A DNA stretch of 64,000 nt from Albimonas sp963816545 (GTDB taxonomy: Bacteria > Pseudomonadota > Alphaproteobacteria > Rhodobacterales > Rhodobacteraceae): the NCBI GenBank assembly GCA_963816545.1, contig CAWFLE010000003.1, positions 1 to 64,000 on the forward strand. Direction: 5' to 3'. The translations under genes were made by a program, and so were the position numbers. Positions 16,930 to 26,050 of this stretch are shown here, piece after piece; within the stretch, counting starts at the first letter, position 1, and every line of letters starts with the position of its first letter. The notes beneath the pieces were generated by a model, which saw nothing but the letters and a program-made list of their open reading frames with translations, was not told where the DNA came from and ran no database searches.

Positions 16930-18633
16930 CTACAGAACCTCCGCCGCCCGCAGCAGCGCCTCGATCCCGTCCACCGGCCGCCCGTCGGGCCGCGCGCCGC
17001 GGGCCGGCGTCCACGGCCCCCCGTCCGGCCCCGCCTGGTTCAGCACCGACCCCGGATCCTGCGCCATCACCCCCGCCAGCGTCTCGGCCACCAGGGCGGT
17101 CCCGAGCTGCCCCAGCCGCTCGCCGCCCTGCTGCACCTCGGCCTCCTTGAGGATGTAGAACCACAGCGGCGTGCGCTCCACGAACCCGCCGCGGCGCAGC
17201 GCCTCGCCGGTATGCCCGGAAGCCAGCGCCTCCGCCCCCAGCGGCCGGATCAGCCCGTCATAGACCGCGTTGAACTCCCCGATGCAGTCCTGCGCCGAGG
17301 GCAGGTTCAGCCGGTGCCCCCCCATCAGCGTCGCCAGCGCCAGCGACCGGAACGCGCCCTCATGCGCCTGCCCCGGCGAGACGTTGGTGTCGATCAGCCG
17401 CGCCCCCCGGTCCGGGAACGTCCCCCGTCCCACATAGCGGTCCCATTCGATGACGCGGTCGGCCGGCAGCCGCCCCTCCGCCGCCGAGGCCAGGAACTCC
17501 AGCTCCGCGCGCGGGCGGCAGGGCGCGCTCCCCTCCGCCGGCCGCCCGTGCCAGCGGTTGTGATCGTAGGCGCCCCGGATCATCGAGACCCGGAACCGCG
17601 AGGCCGCGGCCAGGAACTCCAGCGGCAGCGGCAGCCGCCCGCCCCCCCGCGCCCGCTCCGCGGCGCAGAACTCGGCGTAGACCGGCGCCCCCGCCCGCCG
17701 GATGCGCCCAAGCACGCCCGGCTCGCAGAGCCGCGGCAGGAACTCGTTGAGCGCGATCCACTGCACGTGCCAGCGCACCAGCCGCGCCGTCGCCTCGAAC
17801 AGCCCCTCCGCCTGCGCGCCGCGCTGATCGGCGCCCCAGTCCGCCACCCGGTTGTGGAACCGCAGCAGCGCGAGGTGGAGCTGCGACAGGATCAGGTTCG
17901 CATCGTTCCGCCGGTCCCCCGTGACGGGCCGCGAGACGTCCGGCTCCCCCCCGCGCAGGAAGCCCTCCCGCAGGTCCGCCGGCAGGGCCATCAGCTCCTG
18001 CCGCGTCACGCCCCGCGCGGGATCCTGCGACAGCAGCCGCCCGAGGCGCAGCACGTCGGCCCCGCGGTCCGCCGGCAGCGGCGTCGCGCCCAGCCCCGAG
18101 GGCCCCGCCCGGTCGAGCCGCATCCGCGCCGGCGCCTCCGGCTCCCGCATCAACCGCCCGAGCTTCTCGGCCAGCGGCCCCGCCCCGGCATCGACGCGAT
18201 AGAGGCTGTCGAGCCGCAGGACCCCGTCCCGCAGGTTGACCAGCGACCGCTCCACCTCCTCCCGCCTCCGCGGGAACAGGCCGGACCCGCCCGCGGCGCC
18301 GACATCCGCCAGCGCGGCCATGTCATGCTCCAGGAACCGCGCGAAATAGGTCCAGACCGGCGGGATCCGCGAATCCCGCCGCGCCGGGTTGGGCTCGTCC
18401 GCCGTCATCGCGGCCGCGAGCGCGCCCAGCCGCTCCGCCATCCCCGGATCGGCCTCCGCCTCGGGGGCGAAGCGGCACAGGTATCCGACCGAACCGCCCG
18501 GCGCCTGCAGCCGCCGCAGCGCCACCTGCGCAGGGTCCGCCGCGGCGGCGAGCCTCGTCTCCGTCTCGCGGGCGAAGGACCACGCGACCCCGAGGGGATC
18601 GGCCTCCCGGCCCGGCCCTAGCGAATACAGCAT
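16930..18633 (-). CDS. Animal-type haem peroxidase family protein
   Basis: A 567-aa protein of the bacterial branch of the animal haem peroxidase superfamily. The distal haem side is ARFLEHDM (His-Asp). The later motif DRRNDANLILSQLHLALLRFHNRV is the conserved region that carries the proximal His and the HN pair. The ATG at 18633 is preceded by AGGGGGG; the frame upstream is Pro/Arg-rich and rejected. No signal peptide is visible, so a cytoplasmic location is likely. Possible roles are fatty-acid or peptide oxidation. Its neighbours (unknown 133-aa protein, BTAD regulator, YcaO) raise the possibility of an oxidative tailoring role. Confidence 0.85.
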   Translation of the reverse strand: MLYSLGPGREADPLGVAWSFARETETRLAAAADPAQVALRRLQAPGGSVGYLCRFAPEAEADPGMAERLGALAAAMTADEPNPARRDSRIPPVWTYFARFLEHDMAALADVGAAGGSGLFPRRREEVERSLVNLRDGVLRLDSLYRVDAGAGPLAEKLGRLMREPEAPARMRLDRAGPSGLGATPLPADRGADVLRLGRLLSQDPARGVTRQELMALPADLREGFLRGGEPDVSRPVTGDRRNDANLILSQLHLALLRFHNRVADWGADQRGAQAEGLFEATARLVRWHVQWIALNEFLPRLCEPGVLGRIRRAGAPVYAEFCAAERARGGGRLPLPLEFLAAASRFRVSMIRGAYDHNRWHGRPAEGSAPCRPRAELEFLASAAEGRLPADRVIEWDRYVGRGTFPDRGARLIDTNVSPGQAHEGAFRSLALATLMGGHRLNLPSAQDCIGEFNAVYDGLIRPLGAEALASGHTGEALRRGGFVERTPLWFYILKEAEVQQGGERLGQLGTALVAETLAGVMAQDPGSVLNQAGPDGGPWTPARGARPDGRPVDGIEALLRAAEVL

Positions 18634-18698
18634 CGATGCCCCCCTGGGCGGGCGCCTGCCGCGTCGCCGGACCGCGACGTCCCCGGGAGCGCCCGTTG

Positions 18699-18963
18699 AT
18701 GAACGAGGTTGGACCGACCGCCGCGATCCAAGCGCTAATTCGCGCGGCGTCCCGGCGTCCGCAAACGCGGGATTTCCTTGGAGATCCGGGCGCCGCCGCG
18801 GTAGCTTCGGGCCGTTCCAAGGCGGCGGCTCCTGCGGCGGCGGCGGATCGGGGGGACGGGCGTTCATCGGGCCGCCGCGCAGCCGCGCGGGGGGTCGCCA
18901 TTCCGCCGTTCTGCAGGCCGCTCCGCGTCGCCGTTCCCGCAGCGACGATCAGGAGACCCCCCG
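18699..18963 (+). other. Candidate leader-peptide-like ORF (RiPP precursor?), frame unresolved
   Basis: An ATG at 18699 with GGGAG about 8 nt upstream starts MNEVGPTAAIQALIRAASRR and continues with RDFLGDPGAAAVASG. This spacing of ALI.RA, F...L.DP..A and a final G resembles nitrile-hydratase-like leader peptides (NHLP) of RiPP precursors. Against it, the same frame has no stop until 19529 and runs through the next gene, so a frame error would be needed. The region sits between the divergent peroxidase and 133-aa genes and near a YcaO gene. Confidence 0.25.
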
Positions 18964-19365
18964 ATGCAGGACTACATCTTCGTCATCGACCCCGCCTCCA
19001 CCGAGGATTTCGGCGCCCTCGTCAAGAGCTGGTCCAGGAACCCCGCCGAGGCGCCCGTCGGCTCCCACAGCCTCGACGACTTCATGGCGATCCTGGACAA
19101 GGCGGGCATCAAGGCCTCCCCGCCCTCCCGCCAGGGGTTCGAGATCTCGACCGTGGAGATCACCATGGCGAAGCTCGGCACGCTCGAGGTCCGGGTCCCC
19201 GCCAGGGAGATGACCGATGCGTCGGAGGCCTACCTCGCCGACCATCCCTATCCCATCCCCGCCTACGCCTTCAGCTGCTTCTCCAACGAGGCGCCCGACG
19301 TGACGGACAAGATGAAGGTCCACCGCCAGCGGGTCGCCGACTACGTGATCCTGCACTGCGCCTGA
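18964..19365 (+). CDS. 133-aa protein of unknown function beside peroxidase and BTAD/YcaO genes
   Basis: A soluble acidic protein beginning MQDYIFVIDPASTEDFGALV and ending VADYVILHCA; no signal peptide or membrane segment. A strong site AGGAGA lies 7-8 nt before the ATG. It is transcribed divergently from the haem peroxidase gene. I do not recognise the family. Codon use and GC are like the neighbours, supporting a real gene. Its position suggests a role with the peroxidase or the YcaO/BTAD pair, but nothing in the sequence fixes it. Confidence 0.7.
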   Translation: MQDYIFVIDPASTEDFGALVKSWSRNPAEAPVGSHSLDDFMAILDKAGIKASPPSRQGFEISTVEITMAKLGTLEVRVPAREMTDASEAYLADHPYPIPAYAFSCFSNEAPDVTDKMKVHRQRVADYVILHCA

Positions 19366-19875
19366 GGGCCGGGATCTCCCGGGCGGAGCGCGTCGGCGGC
19401 CGCCGCGCCCGGGGGAACCTCCGGTCTCTCAGGGCGCCGGCGGTCGCCGGATCCGAGGACGCGGCGGTTCCCGCCCGAGCGCGCCGGGGCTCTCAGCGCC
19501 TCGGGGGCCAGGGCCGTCGCCAAGCCTGATGGCCGCGACGCTCGCCGCACCTGAGGGCGCCGAGGATCTCCGCGCCGCAGGACGAAGGGCCGTCGCCGAG
19601 CCTGAGGGCCGCGGCGCTCGCCGCACCTGAGGGCGCCGGCCCGAGGCCGTCGCCAAGCCTGAGGGCTGCGACGCTCGCCGCACCTGAGGGCGCCGACCCG
19701 CCTCCCTGAGAAGCCGATCCTTTCGGCGCCTGAGATCGGAGACGTTTCCCGCCCGCGGTCTCCCGCGAACTCCGCGCCTGAAAGGTGCGGACGGTCACCG
19801 GACGACCGGCGCCGACGGCTGCCGCGCCTGGACGCGCACAGGCTGCGCCGCGCCCCGGGGCGCGCAGCGCCGCCC
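19366..19875. other. Repetitive GC-rich intergenic region
   Basis: About 510 bp without a convincing gene between two convergent genes. Much of it is built from variants of CGCCTGAGGGCGCCG and GCCGTCGCC. Three 50-bp units are listed separately. ORFs across it encode only Ala/Arg/Gly/Pro-rich low-complexity peptides. Confidence 0.6.
19513..19695. repeat. Three 50-bp imperfect direct repeats
   Basis: Units lie at 19513-19562, 19589-19638 and 19646-19695. Each runs from GCCGTCGCC through CGCTCGCCGCACCTGAGG to GCGCCG and differs from the others by only a few bases. The gaps are 26 and 7 bp, too short and irregular for CRISPR spacers. Confidence 0.85.
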
Positions 19876-21886
19876 TCAGGGGCCGACGTCCGGGAACGGG
19901 GCGTGGCGGGCCGGCAGGCCGGCCTTCGCCAGCCCGTTGCGCAGGCGCAGCCACTCCTGCTCGCGCCGGTAGGGGAACATCTGCAGCACCCAGCGCGCGA
20001 TCGCGCGGGGCCCGGCCTCGCCCGGCCCCGTCCAGCGCGCCGCCAGGTGACGGACCAGCGCCTCCGCCTCCGCCCGCGACTCGTCCGCCCGCCCCAGCCG
20101 CGCCAGCGCCGCCGCCCGCCAGGCGCCGTTCGTGGCGTGGGTGTCGCCCGCGATCCGCGCCGCCTCCAGCGCCCCCTCGTCGTCCCCGCAGAAGAAGCGG
20201 ATGGCCGCGTGATACCCCCACCGCGTGTGGTTCGGCACCGGCGCGGCCGCGAGCGCCGCCTTCGCCAGCGACATCGCCTCCTCGTGCCGCCCCGCCACCG
20301 ACAGCGCCTGCGCCGCCGAGGTCATGGTCCACGGATCATGGCTGTTGAGCTGGAGCGCCAGCCCGAAGGTCATCTCCGCCTGCTCCCACCGGTCCGCGAA
20401 GGCCAGCGCCCACCCGAGCGCGAGCTGCGCGCGGCTGTCGAGCGGGTCCAGCGCCACCGCCTTCTGCGCCAGCTCCATCGTCTCCCGGTGCTGGGCGGCC
20501 GATCGCATCACCCCCGGCCGCGAGATATGCGAGGTGTTCCCGAGCTGCACGAGAGAGCTCACGGCCGGCGCAAAGCGCGGCTCCGCCTCCGTCACCTGCC
20601 GCAGCAGCCGCTCCGCCTCGGACCAGGAGGCGGCGTTGAACTCCAGGATCAGCTGCTGCCCCCGCAGCCAGACGTCGTGCAGCGACCCGGTCAGCGCGGT
20701 CCCCCCCGCCGCCTGGCGCAGCCGCTCCGCCGAAAGGTTCACGTTCAGCGCGATGGTGGCGTTGCGCAGCAGCGCGCCCCGCGCCTCGCTCCAGTTGCCG
20801 CCGGTCAGCGTGACGGTGTCGGACCACACCAGAATGCCGCTGTCCTCGCGCCGGAAGGTCAGGGTGACGCGCATCCCCGCCTCGATCGGCTCCGCGGTCG
20901 CGCGCACCCGGAACCGGTCCTGCGCGCCGACCTCCCCGCGCATGACCGGCTGGCCGGGCTCCTCATCGGCCACCTGCCATTCGCGGAAGCGGGCCAGCGC
21001 CGCCGTCAGCTCGTGGCGGAAGCCCTCCAGGTTCAGGCGGGCGGCCTCGTCGCCCCTCATCAGGTTGAAATCGCCCACGATCAGCAGCGGCGGGCTGGGG
21101 CGCGGTTGCGCCGCCGGGGCAAGGGACTGCGGCGCGGCGCTGGGCCCGATCCGGCCGGACTTGATCTCGGCCACCAGCGCCTGCGTGGGCTCGGCGGGCT
21201 CGATGTCGTGCTCTTCGTCCAGCACCTTCCACAGGCCGTTGTAGACCGACAGCGCGCCCGCCACGTCGCCCGACCGGGCCAGGTTCTCCATCAACCTGCG
21301 CGCCGCCGGCTCCTGCGTCGGGTCGATCCTCAGCAGCGCCCGCGCCACGTCCCGCCCCGCCGCGCCGGGCGCGTCCAGATGCGCCTCCAGCCCGCGCACC
21401 ATTCGCTCGCGCAGGATCTCCCGCTGCACGTTCAGCCAGTTGCGGAAGGACGGGTCCACGTCCTCGCACCCCAGCAGCAGGGTCGAGGGCAGGTCCTCCG
21501 TCTCCAGCAGCGCCGGGTGCACGTCGTCCGGGCCCAGCCGCGACAGCACCTCCAGCACGTCCACCCTGATCTGGTCGGGCGCCAGCGCCACGTGCCCGCG
21601 GTCGGTGTCGAACCCGTCGAACCCCACCTCGCCCGAGATCCGGCGGAACGCCGCCATCACCTGGCGCAACGACCCGCGCGCGTGCTGCTCGTCGGATTCC
21701 GACCACAGCAGCCCGACCAGCCGCTCCCGCGATTCCCGGCAGCCGTCGAGCATTGCCAGATAGGCGAGCACGCACAGCAACTTGCGGTTGACGATTTCGA
21801 ACGGTCTCTCCGCCGAACCGGACCGAGGGCGCTCCCAGCACCCGGATCGACAGAACAGCCTCGCAACCCGTGCGCTGATCCAGCAC
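19876..21886 (-). CDS. BTAD-domain (SARP-like) transcriptional regulator with TPR region; apparent frameshift near 5' end
   Basis: About 669 aa. The N-terminus (LSIRVLGAPSVRFGGE, then FEIVNRKLLCVLAYLAML) is the winged-helix part of SARP-type activators, followed by the BTAD tetratricopeptide region (about residues 110-260: LLRIDPTQEPAARRLMENLARSGDVAGALSVYNGLWKVL). The C-terminal half is a further TPR-rich region (AQKAVALDPLDSRAQLALGWALAFADRW). The GTG start at 21886 and the body are in different frames, joined near 21812; a single-base error would explain it. Alternatively translation starts at the internal ATG at 21780, giving a protein without DNA-binding part. The gene follows the YcaO gene by 24 bp and is probably co-transcribed. 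Confidence 0.8.
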
Positions 21887-21910
21887 GCCGCGCCTTCCCC
21901 TGCTCGCCCC

Positions 21911-23026
21911 TCAGTACAGCGGAGGCGCCGACGGAAGCGCCTCTGCCGAGCGGCGCTGCACCCGAAGCCTCTCCGTCTCCAGCTCCGAAGGATCGGGCTG
22001 GAGCGTCGGCGACATGGCCCAGGCGACAGGAACGCCCAGACTCGGGCGGGCGAGCGTCACGCTGTAGATATGATGCTTGCACTCAAACAAAGATTTAACC
22101 AGTCGGCGCAAAAATCGCCCTGAAGAGGCCTCTTTGTCGCCTTCCCGATGACTACGCGGGGCGCCCCGCGCGGTCAGCCGCGGGTCCTGCGGATCCATGG
22201 CCGCGCGGGCGGCGAAGGCGCGGTCCGCGTCGGTCTCCGCCCCCGGCCCGTGCAGGCCCAGCCGCTCGTCCCTCAGCGCCAGCGCCAGCTCGCTCTGCAT
22301 CATCTCCCGCGCGGCCGCGAGGATCGCCTCCCCCACGCCCGTCCGCGCCGCCGTCCCGAAGGCCAGCCGCCCCCCCGCCTCGTCGTCCGAGATGGCGGCC
22401 ACCACCGCCGCCCCCGGCCCCACGCTCAGGTCCAGGAACCACGCCCGCCGCCCGCGCAGCCCGCCCCGCCATCCGGCTGCGCGCCCCATCGCCGCCAGAA
22501 CCTCCGGGTCGCCGAGATCCAGCGGCCGCGCCGTCCGCCCGCCGCGCCACCACAGCGCGGCCGCGTCCCGCTCCACCAGCTCCAGCACGGCCGCGAGCCG
22601 CGCCGCCTCCAGGTCCTTCCCCGCCGCGCAGCCGAGCCCGAGCCGCACCGGCGGCGCGCCCCCCGGCCTGCGCAGCGCCCGGTCCGCATCCACCGCGAAG
22701 GCGGCGCCGTCATGCAGCCGCTCCGCCCGCACCGCGTCCGGCCCCGGCGCCCGCCCCGTCCCGTGCCACGCATCCGCCGCCGGCAGCCCGTGCCCTTCCG
22801 GCAGCAGGTCCCCCGTCCGTTCGACCTGCGAGAGGTACTCCGCCGCCTCCCCCATGCAGGCGGCGAAGGCGGCGTCCAGCGTCTCCCCCGCGCCTGCATG
22901 GTTGCCGGGCGCCAGCCCCTCCGGCCGCGACCGGGCGCCCACGAACACGAGCCCCGGCGCCGTCTCCAGCGGGAACCGCATCACCCATTCCATCCGGTCC
23001 GCGACCGCCCGAAGCCCCTGCGCCAT
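21911..23026 (-). CDS. YcaO-like domain protein
   Basis: A 371-aa protein with YcaO features: the ATP-binding acidic/arginine set in MGEAAEYLSQVE and ELVERDAAALWWRGGR, and GRLAFGTAARTGVGEAILAAAREMMQSELA. The end is proline-rich (ALPSAPPLY), a feature seen in azole-forming YcaO cyclodehydratases. YcaO enzymes activate backbone amides with ATP for azoline, thioamide or amidine formation in RiPP peptides and in ribosomal or methyl-CoM reductase modification. No E1-like partner, dehydrogenase or obvious precursor is adjacent, so it is stand-alone here. The BTAD regulator lies 24 bp downstream. Confidence 0.8.
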   Translation of the reverse strand: MAQGLRAVADRMEWVMRFPLETAPGLVFVGARSRPEGLAPGNHAGAGETLDAAFAACMGEAAEYLSQVERTGDLLPEGHGLPAADAWHGTGRAPGPDAVRAERLHDGAAFAVDADRALRRPGGAPPVRLGLGCAAGKDLEAARLAAVLELVERDAAALWWRGGRTARPLDLGDPEVLAAMGRAAGWRGGLRGRRAWFLDLSVGPGAAVVAAISDDEAGGRLAFGTAARTGVGEAILAAAREMMQSELALALRDERLGLHGPGAETDADRAFAARAAMDPQDPRLTARGAPRSHREGDKEASSGRFLRRLVKSLFECKHHIYSVTLARPSLGVPVAWAMSPTLQPDPSELETERLRVQRRSAEALPSAPPLY

Positions 23027-23720
23027 CCCTGCGCCCCTTCTCGAATTCCCCGCGCCACCCGAGGCCCCGCGTCAGGCGCGCGCCTCCGGCCCCGCGCCCG
23101 CCCTGCCGAAGGCCGGCGGCGAGACCGGCGTTTCGATCCGGTCGCGGACCGCAGGAAGCGCCCGCAGCTCCGCTCCAGATCCGCCGCCTTCCTCGCCCTC
23201 TCCGGCCGCGCCCGCGACGCCCCCTGCCGGCGCCTCCGTCGGAAACCGCACCCCCCGCCCCGGTCGCCCTGCCCGAAGCGCCCGCGCCAACCCGCTCCGC
23301 CTCCGGCATCGCCCGTGGCCGCGCCGCGCCCGCGACCCACACGTCCGGACCGCCTCCATCGGAAACCGCGTCTCCGCCCCGATCGGCTCCGCCCGAAACC
23401 GCGCCCGCCCCGCGCCAACGGCCGTGCCATGCCCGCGACGCCCCCTGCCGACGCCTCCGTCGGAAACCGCCCCCCCGCCCCGGTCGGCCTGCCCGAAGCC
23501 CCGCACCACCCTGCTCCCCCTCCGGCATCCCCACGGCCGCGCCGCGCTCGCCTCTCTCCCGCTGAAATCACCGCGCCTCCCGCCCTCATGGCCCGTCCCC
23601 CCGGCGCGCGGCGCGACGATGCCGCCCGCCCGCGCCCGCCGCAACCGGTTGAAGCCGCCGCCCCGCCCCCGCATCATGCCCCCCAAGGCCCGGCTCAACG
23701 GGCGTCAGGGGAGGCGCGGC
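23027..23720. repeat. Minisatellite-like repetitive intergenic region
   Basis: A 694-bp spacer between divergent genes. Degenerate units of roughly 115 bp recur, each containing GCCTCCGTCGGAAACCGC or close variants (near 23237, 23353 and 23454), followed by CCCGCCCCGGTCG-like and CTGCCCGAAGC-like strings. All six frames give only low-complexity Ala/Arg/Pro/Gly peptides. The divergent promoters for the YcaO and GMC genes must lie here, but I cannot place them. Confidence 0.6.
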
Positions 23721-25331
23721 ATGACCGACACGCAGACCATCGGCGAGTTCGACTACATCGTCGTCGGCGCCGGCACCGCCGGCTGCGCCCTCGCCAACCG
23801 CCTCTCGAAGGATCCGGCCAACCGCGTCCTGCTGCTGGAGGCGGGCGGCTCCGACGACTGGATCTGGTTCAAGATCCCCGTGGGCTACCTCTACTGCATG
23901 GGGGACCCCCGCGCCGACTGGGGCTTCCGCACCGAAGCCGAGCCCGGCCTCAACGGCCGCGCCCTCGCCTATCCCCGCGGGCGCGTGCTCGGCGGCTGCT
24001 CCTCCATCAACGGCATGCTCTACCTCCGCGGCCAGGCGGCGGACTACGACCACTGGCGCCAGCTCGGGAACACGGGCTGGGGCTGGGACGACGTCCTCCC
24101 CTACTTCCTCAAGTCCGAGGACTACGCCGACGGCCCCGACGACTGGCACGGCCAGGGCGGCGAGTGGCGCGTGGAGGACCAGCGCCTCCGCTGGGACATC
24201 CTCGAATCCTTCAAGGCCGCCTGCGTGCAGGCCGGCATCCCCGAAACCCCGGACTTCAACCGCGGCGACAACGAGGGCGTCGGCTACTTCAAGGTCAACC
24301 AGAAGCGCGGCACCCGCTGGTCCGCCTCCCGCGGGTTCCTTCGCCCGGCCATGAACCGCCCCAACCTCACCGTCCTCACCCACGCCCAGGCCGAGCGGAT
24401 CGAGATCGAGGACCGCCGCGCCCGCGCCGTCCGCTTCCGCCAGGACGGCGCTCCCCGGCGCGCCACGGCCCGGGAGATCATCCTCGCCTCCGGCGCCATC
24501 GGCTCCCCCCACCTCCTCCAGCTTTCCGGCATCGGCCCCGCCGACCACCTCGCCGACCACGGCATCGCCTGCGTGCATGAGGCGCCGGAGGTCGGCGCCA
24601 ACCTCCAGGATCACCTCCAGATCCGCTGCGCCTACCGCGTAACCGGGGTGAAGACCCTCAACACCATGACCCAGACCCTGTACGGCAAGGCGAAGATCGC
24701 GCTGGAATACGCCGTGAACCGCTCCGGGCCCATGAGCATGGCGCCCTCCCAGCTCGCCGCCTTCGCCCGCTCCGGCCCCGACGTCGCCTCCGCCGACCTC
24801 GAATACCACGTCCAGCCCCTGACGCTGGAGGCGTTCGGCCAGCCCCTGCACCCCTATGACGCCTTCACCGCCTCCGTCTGCCACCTCCGCCCCGAGAGCC
24901 GCGGGACCGTGCGCCTGAAATCCCCGGACCCCGCGGCTCATCCCGCCATCGCCCCCAACTACCTCTCCGCCGAGGGCGACCGCCGCGTCGCCGCCGCCGC
25001 GATCCGCCTCACCCGCCGCATCGTCGCCCAGGCCCCCCTCGCCCGCTTCAACCCGCAGGAGTTCAAGCCTGGCCCCGACTACGAGACCGAGGACGACCTC
25101 GCCCGCGCCGCCGGCGACATCGGCTCCACCATCTTCCACCCCGTCGGCACCTGCCGCATGGGCCCCGACGACCGCGCCGTGGTGGACCCCGAACTCCGCG
25201 TCCGCGGCATCCAGGGCCTGCGCGTCGCCGACGCCTCGGTGATGCCGACCATCACCTCCGGCAACACCAACTCCCCCACCCTGATGATCGCCGAGAAGGC
25301 CGCCGACCTGATCCTCGCCGCCCGTCCGTGA
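23721..25331 (+). CDS. GMC-family oxidoreductase (choline dehydrogenase-like)
   Basis: A 536-aa flavoenzyme. The N-terminal FAD-binding motif is VVGAGTAGCALANRL (about residues 13-27). GMC signature 1 is GRVLGGCSSINGMLYLRG and signature 2 is GAIGSPHLLQLSGIGP. The catalytic pair is His473 (IFHPVGTCRMG) and Asn517 (GNTNSPTLM), 44 residues apart as in choline and glucose oxidases. The ATG at 23721 follows GGGGAGG. The substrate is an alcohol such as choline or a long-chain or polyethylene glycol alcohol; sequence alone does not decide. No betaine aldehyde dehydrogenase is adjacent, which weakens a betaine role. Confidence 0.88.
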   Translation: MTDTQTIGEFDYIVVGAGTAGCALANRLSKDPANRVLLLEAGGSDDWIWFKIPVGYLYCMGDPRADWGFRTEAEPGLNGRALAYPRGRVLGGCSSINGMLYLRGQAADYDHWRQLGNTGWGWDDVLPYFLKSEDYADGPDDWHGQGGEWRVEDQRLRWDILESFKAACVQAGIPETPDFNRGDNEGVGYFKVNQKRGTRWSASRGFLRPAMNRPNLTVLTHAQAERIEIEDRRARAVRFRQDGAPRRATAREIILASGAIGSPHLLQLSGIGPADHLADHGIACVHEAPEVGANLQDHLQIRCAYRVTGVKTLNTMTQTLYGKAKIALEYAVNRSGPMSMAPSQLAAFARSGPDVASADLEYHVQPLTLEAFGQPLHPYDAFTASVCHLRPESRGTVRLKSPDPAAHPAIAPNYLSAEGDRRVAAAAIRLTRRIVAQAPLARFNPQEFKPGPDYETEDDLARAAGDIGSTIFHPVGTCRMGPDDRAVVDPELRVRGIQGLRVADASVMPTITSGNTNSPTLMIAEKAADLILAARP

Positions 25332-25396
25332 CCGAACGAGGTTGACGCCGGCGCCCCAACCCCCAAACTCCCCCCGACGACAGAGGGGGGACATCG

Positions 25397-25939
25397 TTGG
25401 CGAACACGGCATCGGAACTCGCGGACCTGCTGGCCCGGACGGCCGACCGCGACCAGCAGGCGTTCGAGGAGCTGTACCGCCGCACCTCGGCGAAACTCTA
25501 CGGCGTCATCCTGCGTATTTCCCGCCGACCTGACCTCGCGACGGAGCTTCTGCAGGAAACCTACCTGAAGATCTGGAACCATGCCGGCCGCTTCGACCGC
25601 ACCCGCGCCTCCCCCATCTCCTGGATGGCGGCCATCGCGCGCAACCGGGCGATAGACGCGGCGCGGCTGGGGGCGGAGCGGGTCTCCGCCGCCTCCGACG
25701 AGGCGGACCCCGAGATGGGGGCCGCGCCCGCGCCGGACCGGACGGAGGCGATCGCGCTCAGAAGCTGCCTCGGGGGTCTGAGGGACGACGACCGCCGCAT
25801 GGTGCTGCTCGGCTACCTCTACGGCCTCAGCCGGGAGGAGATCGGCGCGCGCTTCGCCATGCCGGTCAACACGGTGAAGACACGTCTCCGCCGGGCGCTC
25901 TCGGCGCTGAAAGGATGCCTCGATGGCGAACCCGCCTGA
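25397..25939 (+). CDS. ECF-type RNA polymerase sigma factor
   Basis: A 180-aa sigma factor. Region 2 is AFEELYRRTSAKLYGVILRI...LLQETYLKIWNHAGRFD and ISWMAAIARNRAIDAAR; region 4 is LRDDDRRMVLLGYLYGLSREEIGARFAMPVNTVKTRLRRAL. It starts at a TTG (25397) with GAGGGGGG about 6 nt upstream; no better ATG exists. The type and the RskA-like anti-sigma just downstream resemble SigK/RskA pairs. Its 3' end is part of a duplication (see the repeat at 25880 and 26051). Confidence 0.88.
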   Translation: MANTASELADLLARTADRDQQAFEELYRRTSAKLYGVILRISRRPDLATELLQETYLKIWNHAGRFDRTRASPISWMAAIARNRAIDAARLGAERVSAASDEADPEMGAAPAPDRTEAIALRSCLGGLRDDDRRMVLLGYLYGLSREEIGARFAMPVNTVKTRLRRALSALKGCLDGEPA

Positions 25940-25950
25940 CCTCGACGACG
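25880..25950 (+). repeat. Duplicated sigma/anti-sigma junction, copy A
   Basis: About 70 bp spanning the last codons of the sigma gene and an ATGGCGAACCCGCCTGAC start. It recurs at about 26051-26121 with roughly 85-90 % identity, 171 bp downstream. In copy A the ATG at 25923 opens only 25 codons before a TGA, so it is a decoy start; copy B carries the real anti-sigma start in the same frame. Confidence 0.8.
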
Positions 25951-26050
25951 CCCCGAAGCGCCACGGCGCGGCCGCGCCTGACGCCGGCCGGAGGCTCCGG
26001 TGACGAACCGCCCCGACCGCCGCCGCGACGCCGCGCCCGAGACGCTGACG

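Noticed and set aside
18633..18867. N-terminal extension of the haem peroxidase (frame open to 18867)
   Set aside because: The extension is Pro/Arg-rich low complexity, and the ATG at 18633 has a good ribosome-binding site.
19513..19695. Possible CRISPR array
   Set aside because: Only three units, 50 bp long, with gaps of 26 and 7 bp, and no cas gene anywhere in the window.
22197..23720. Long upstream extension of the GMC oxidoreductase frame
   Set aside because: It reads through the repetitive spacer and antisense to the YcaO gene; the ATG at 23721 with GGGGAGG fits the family start.
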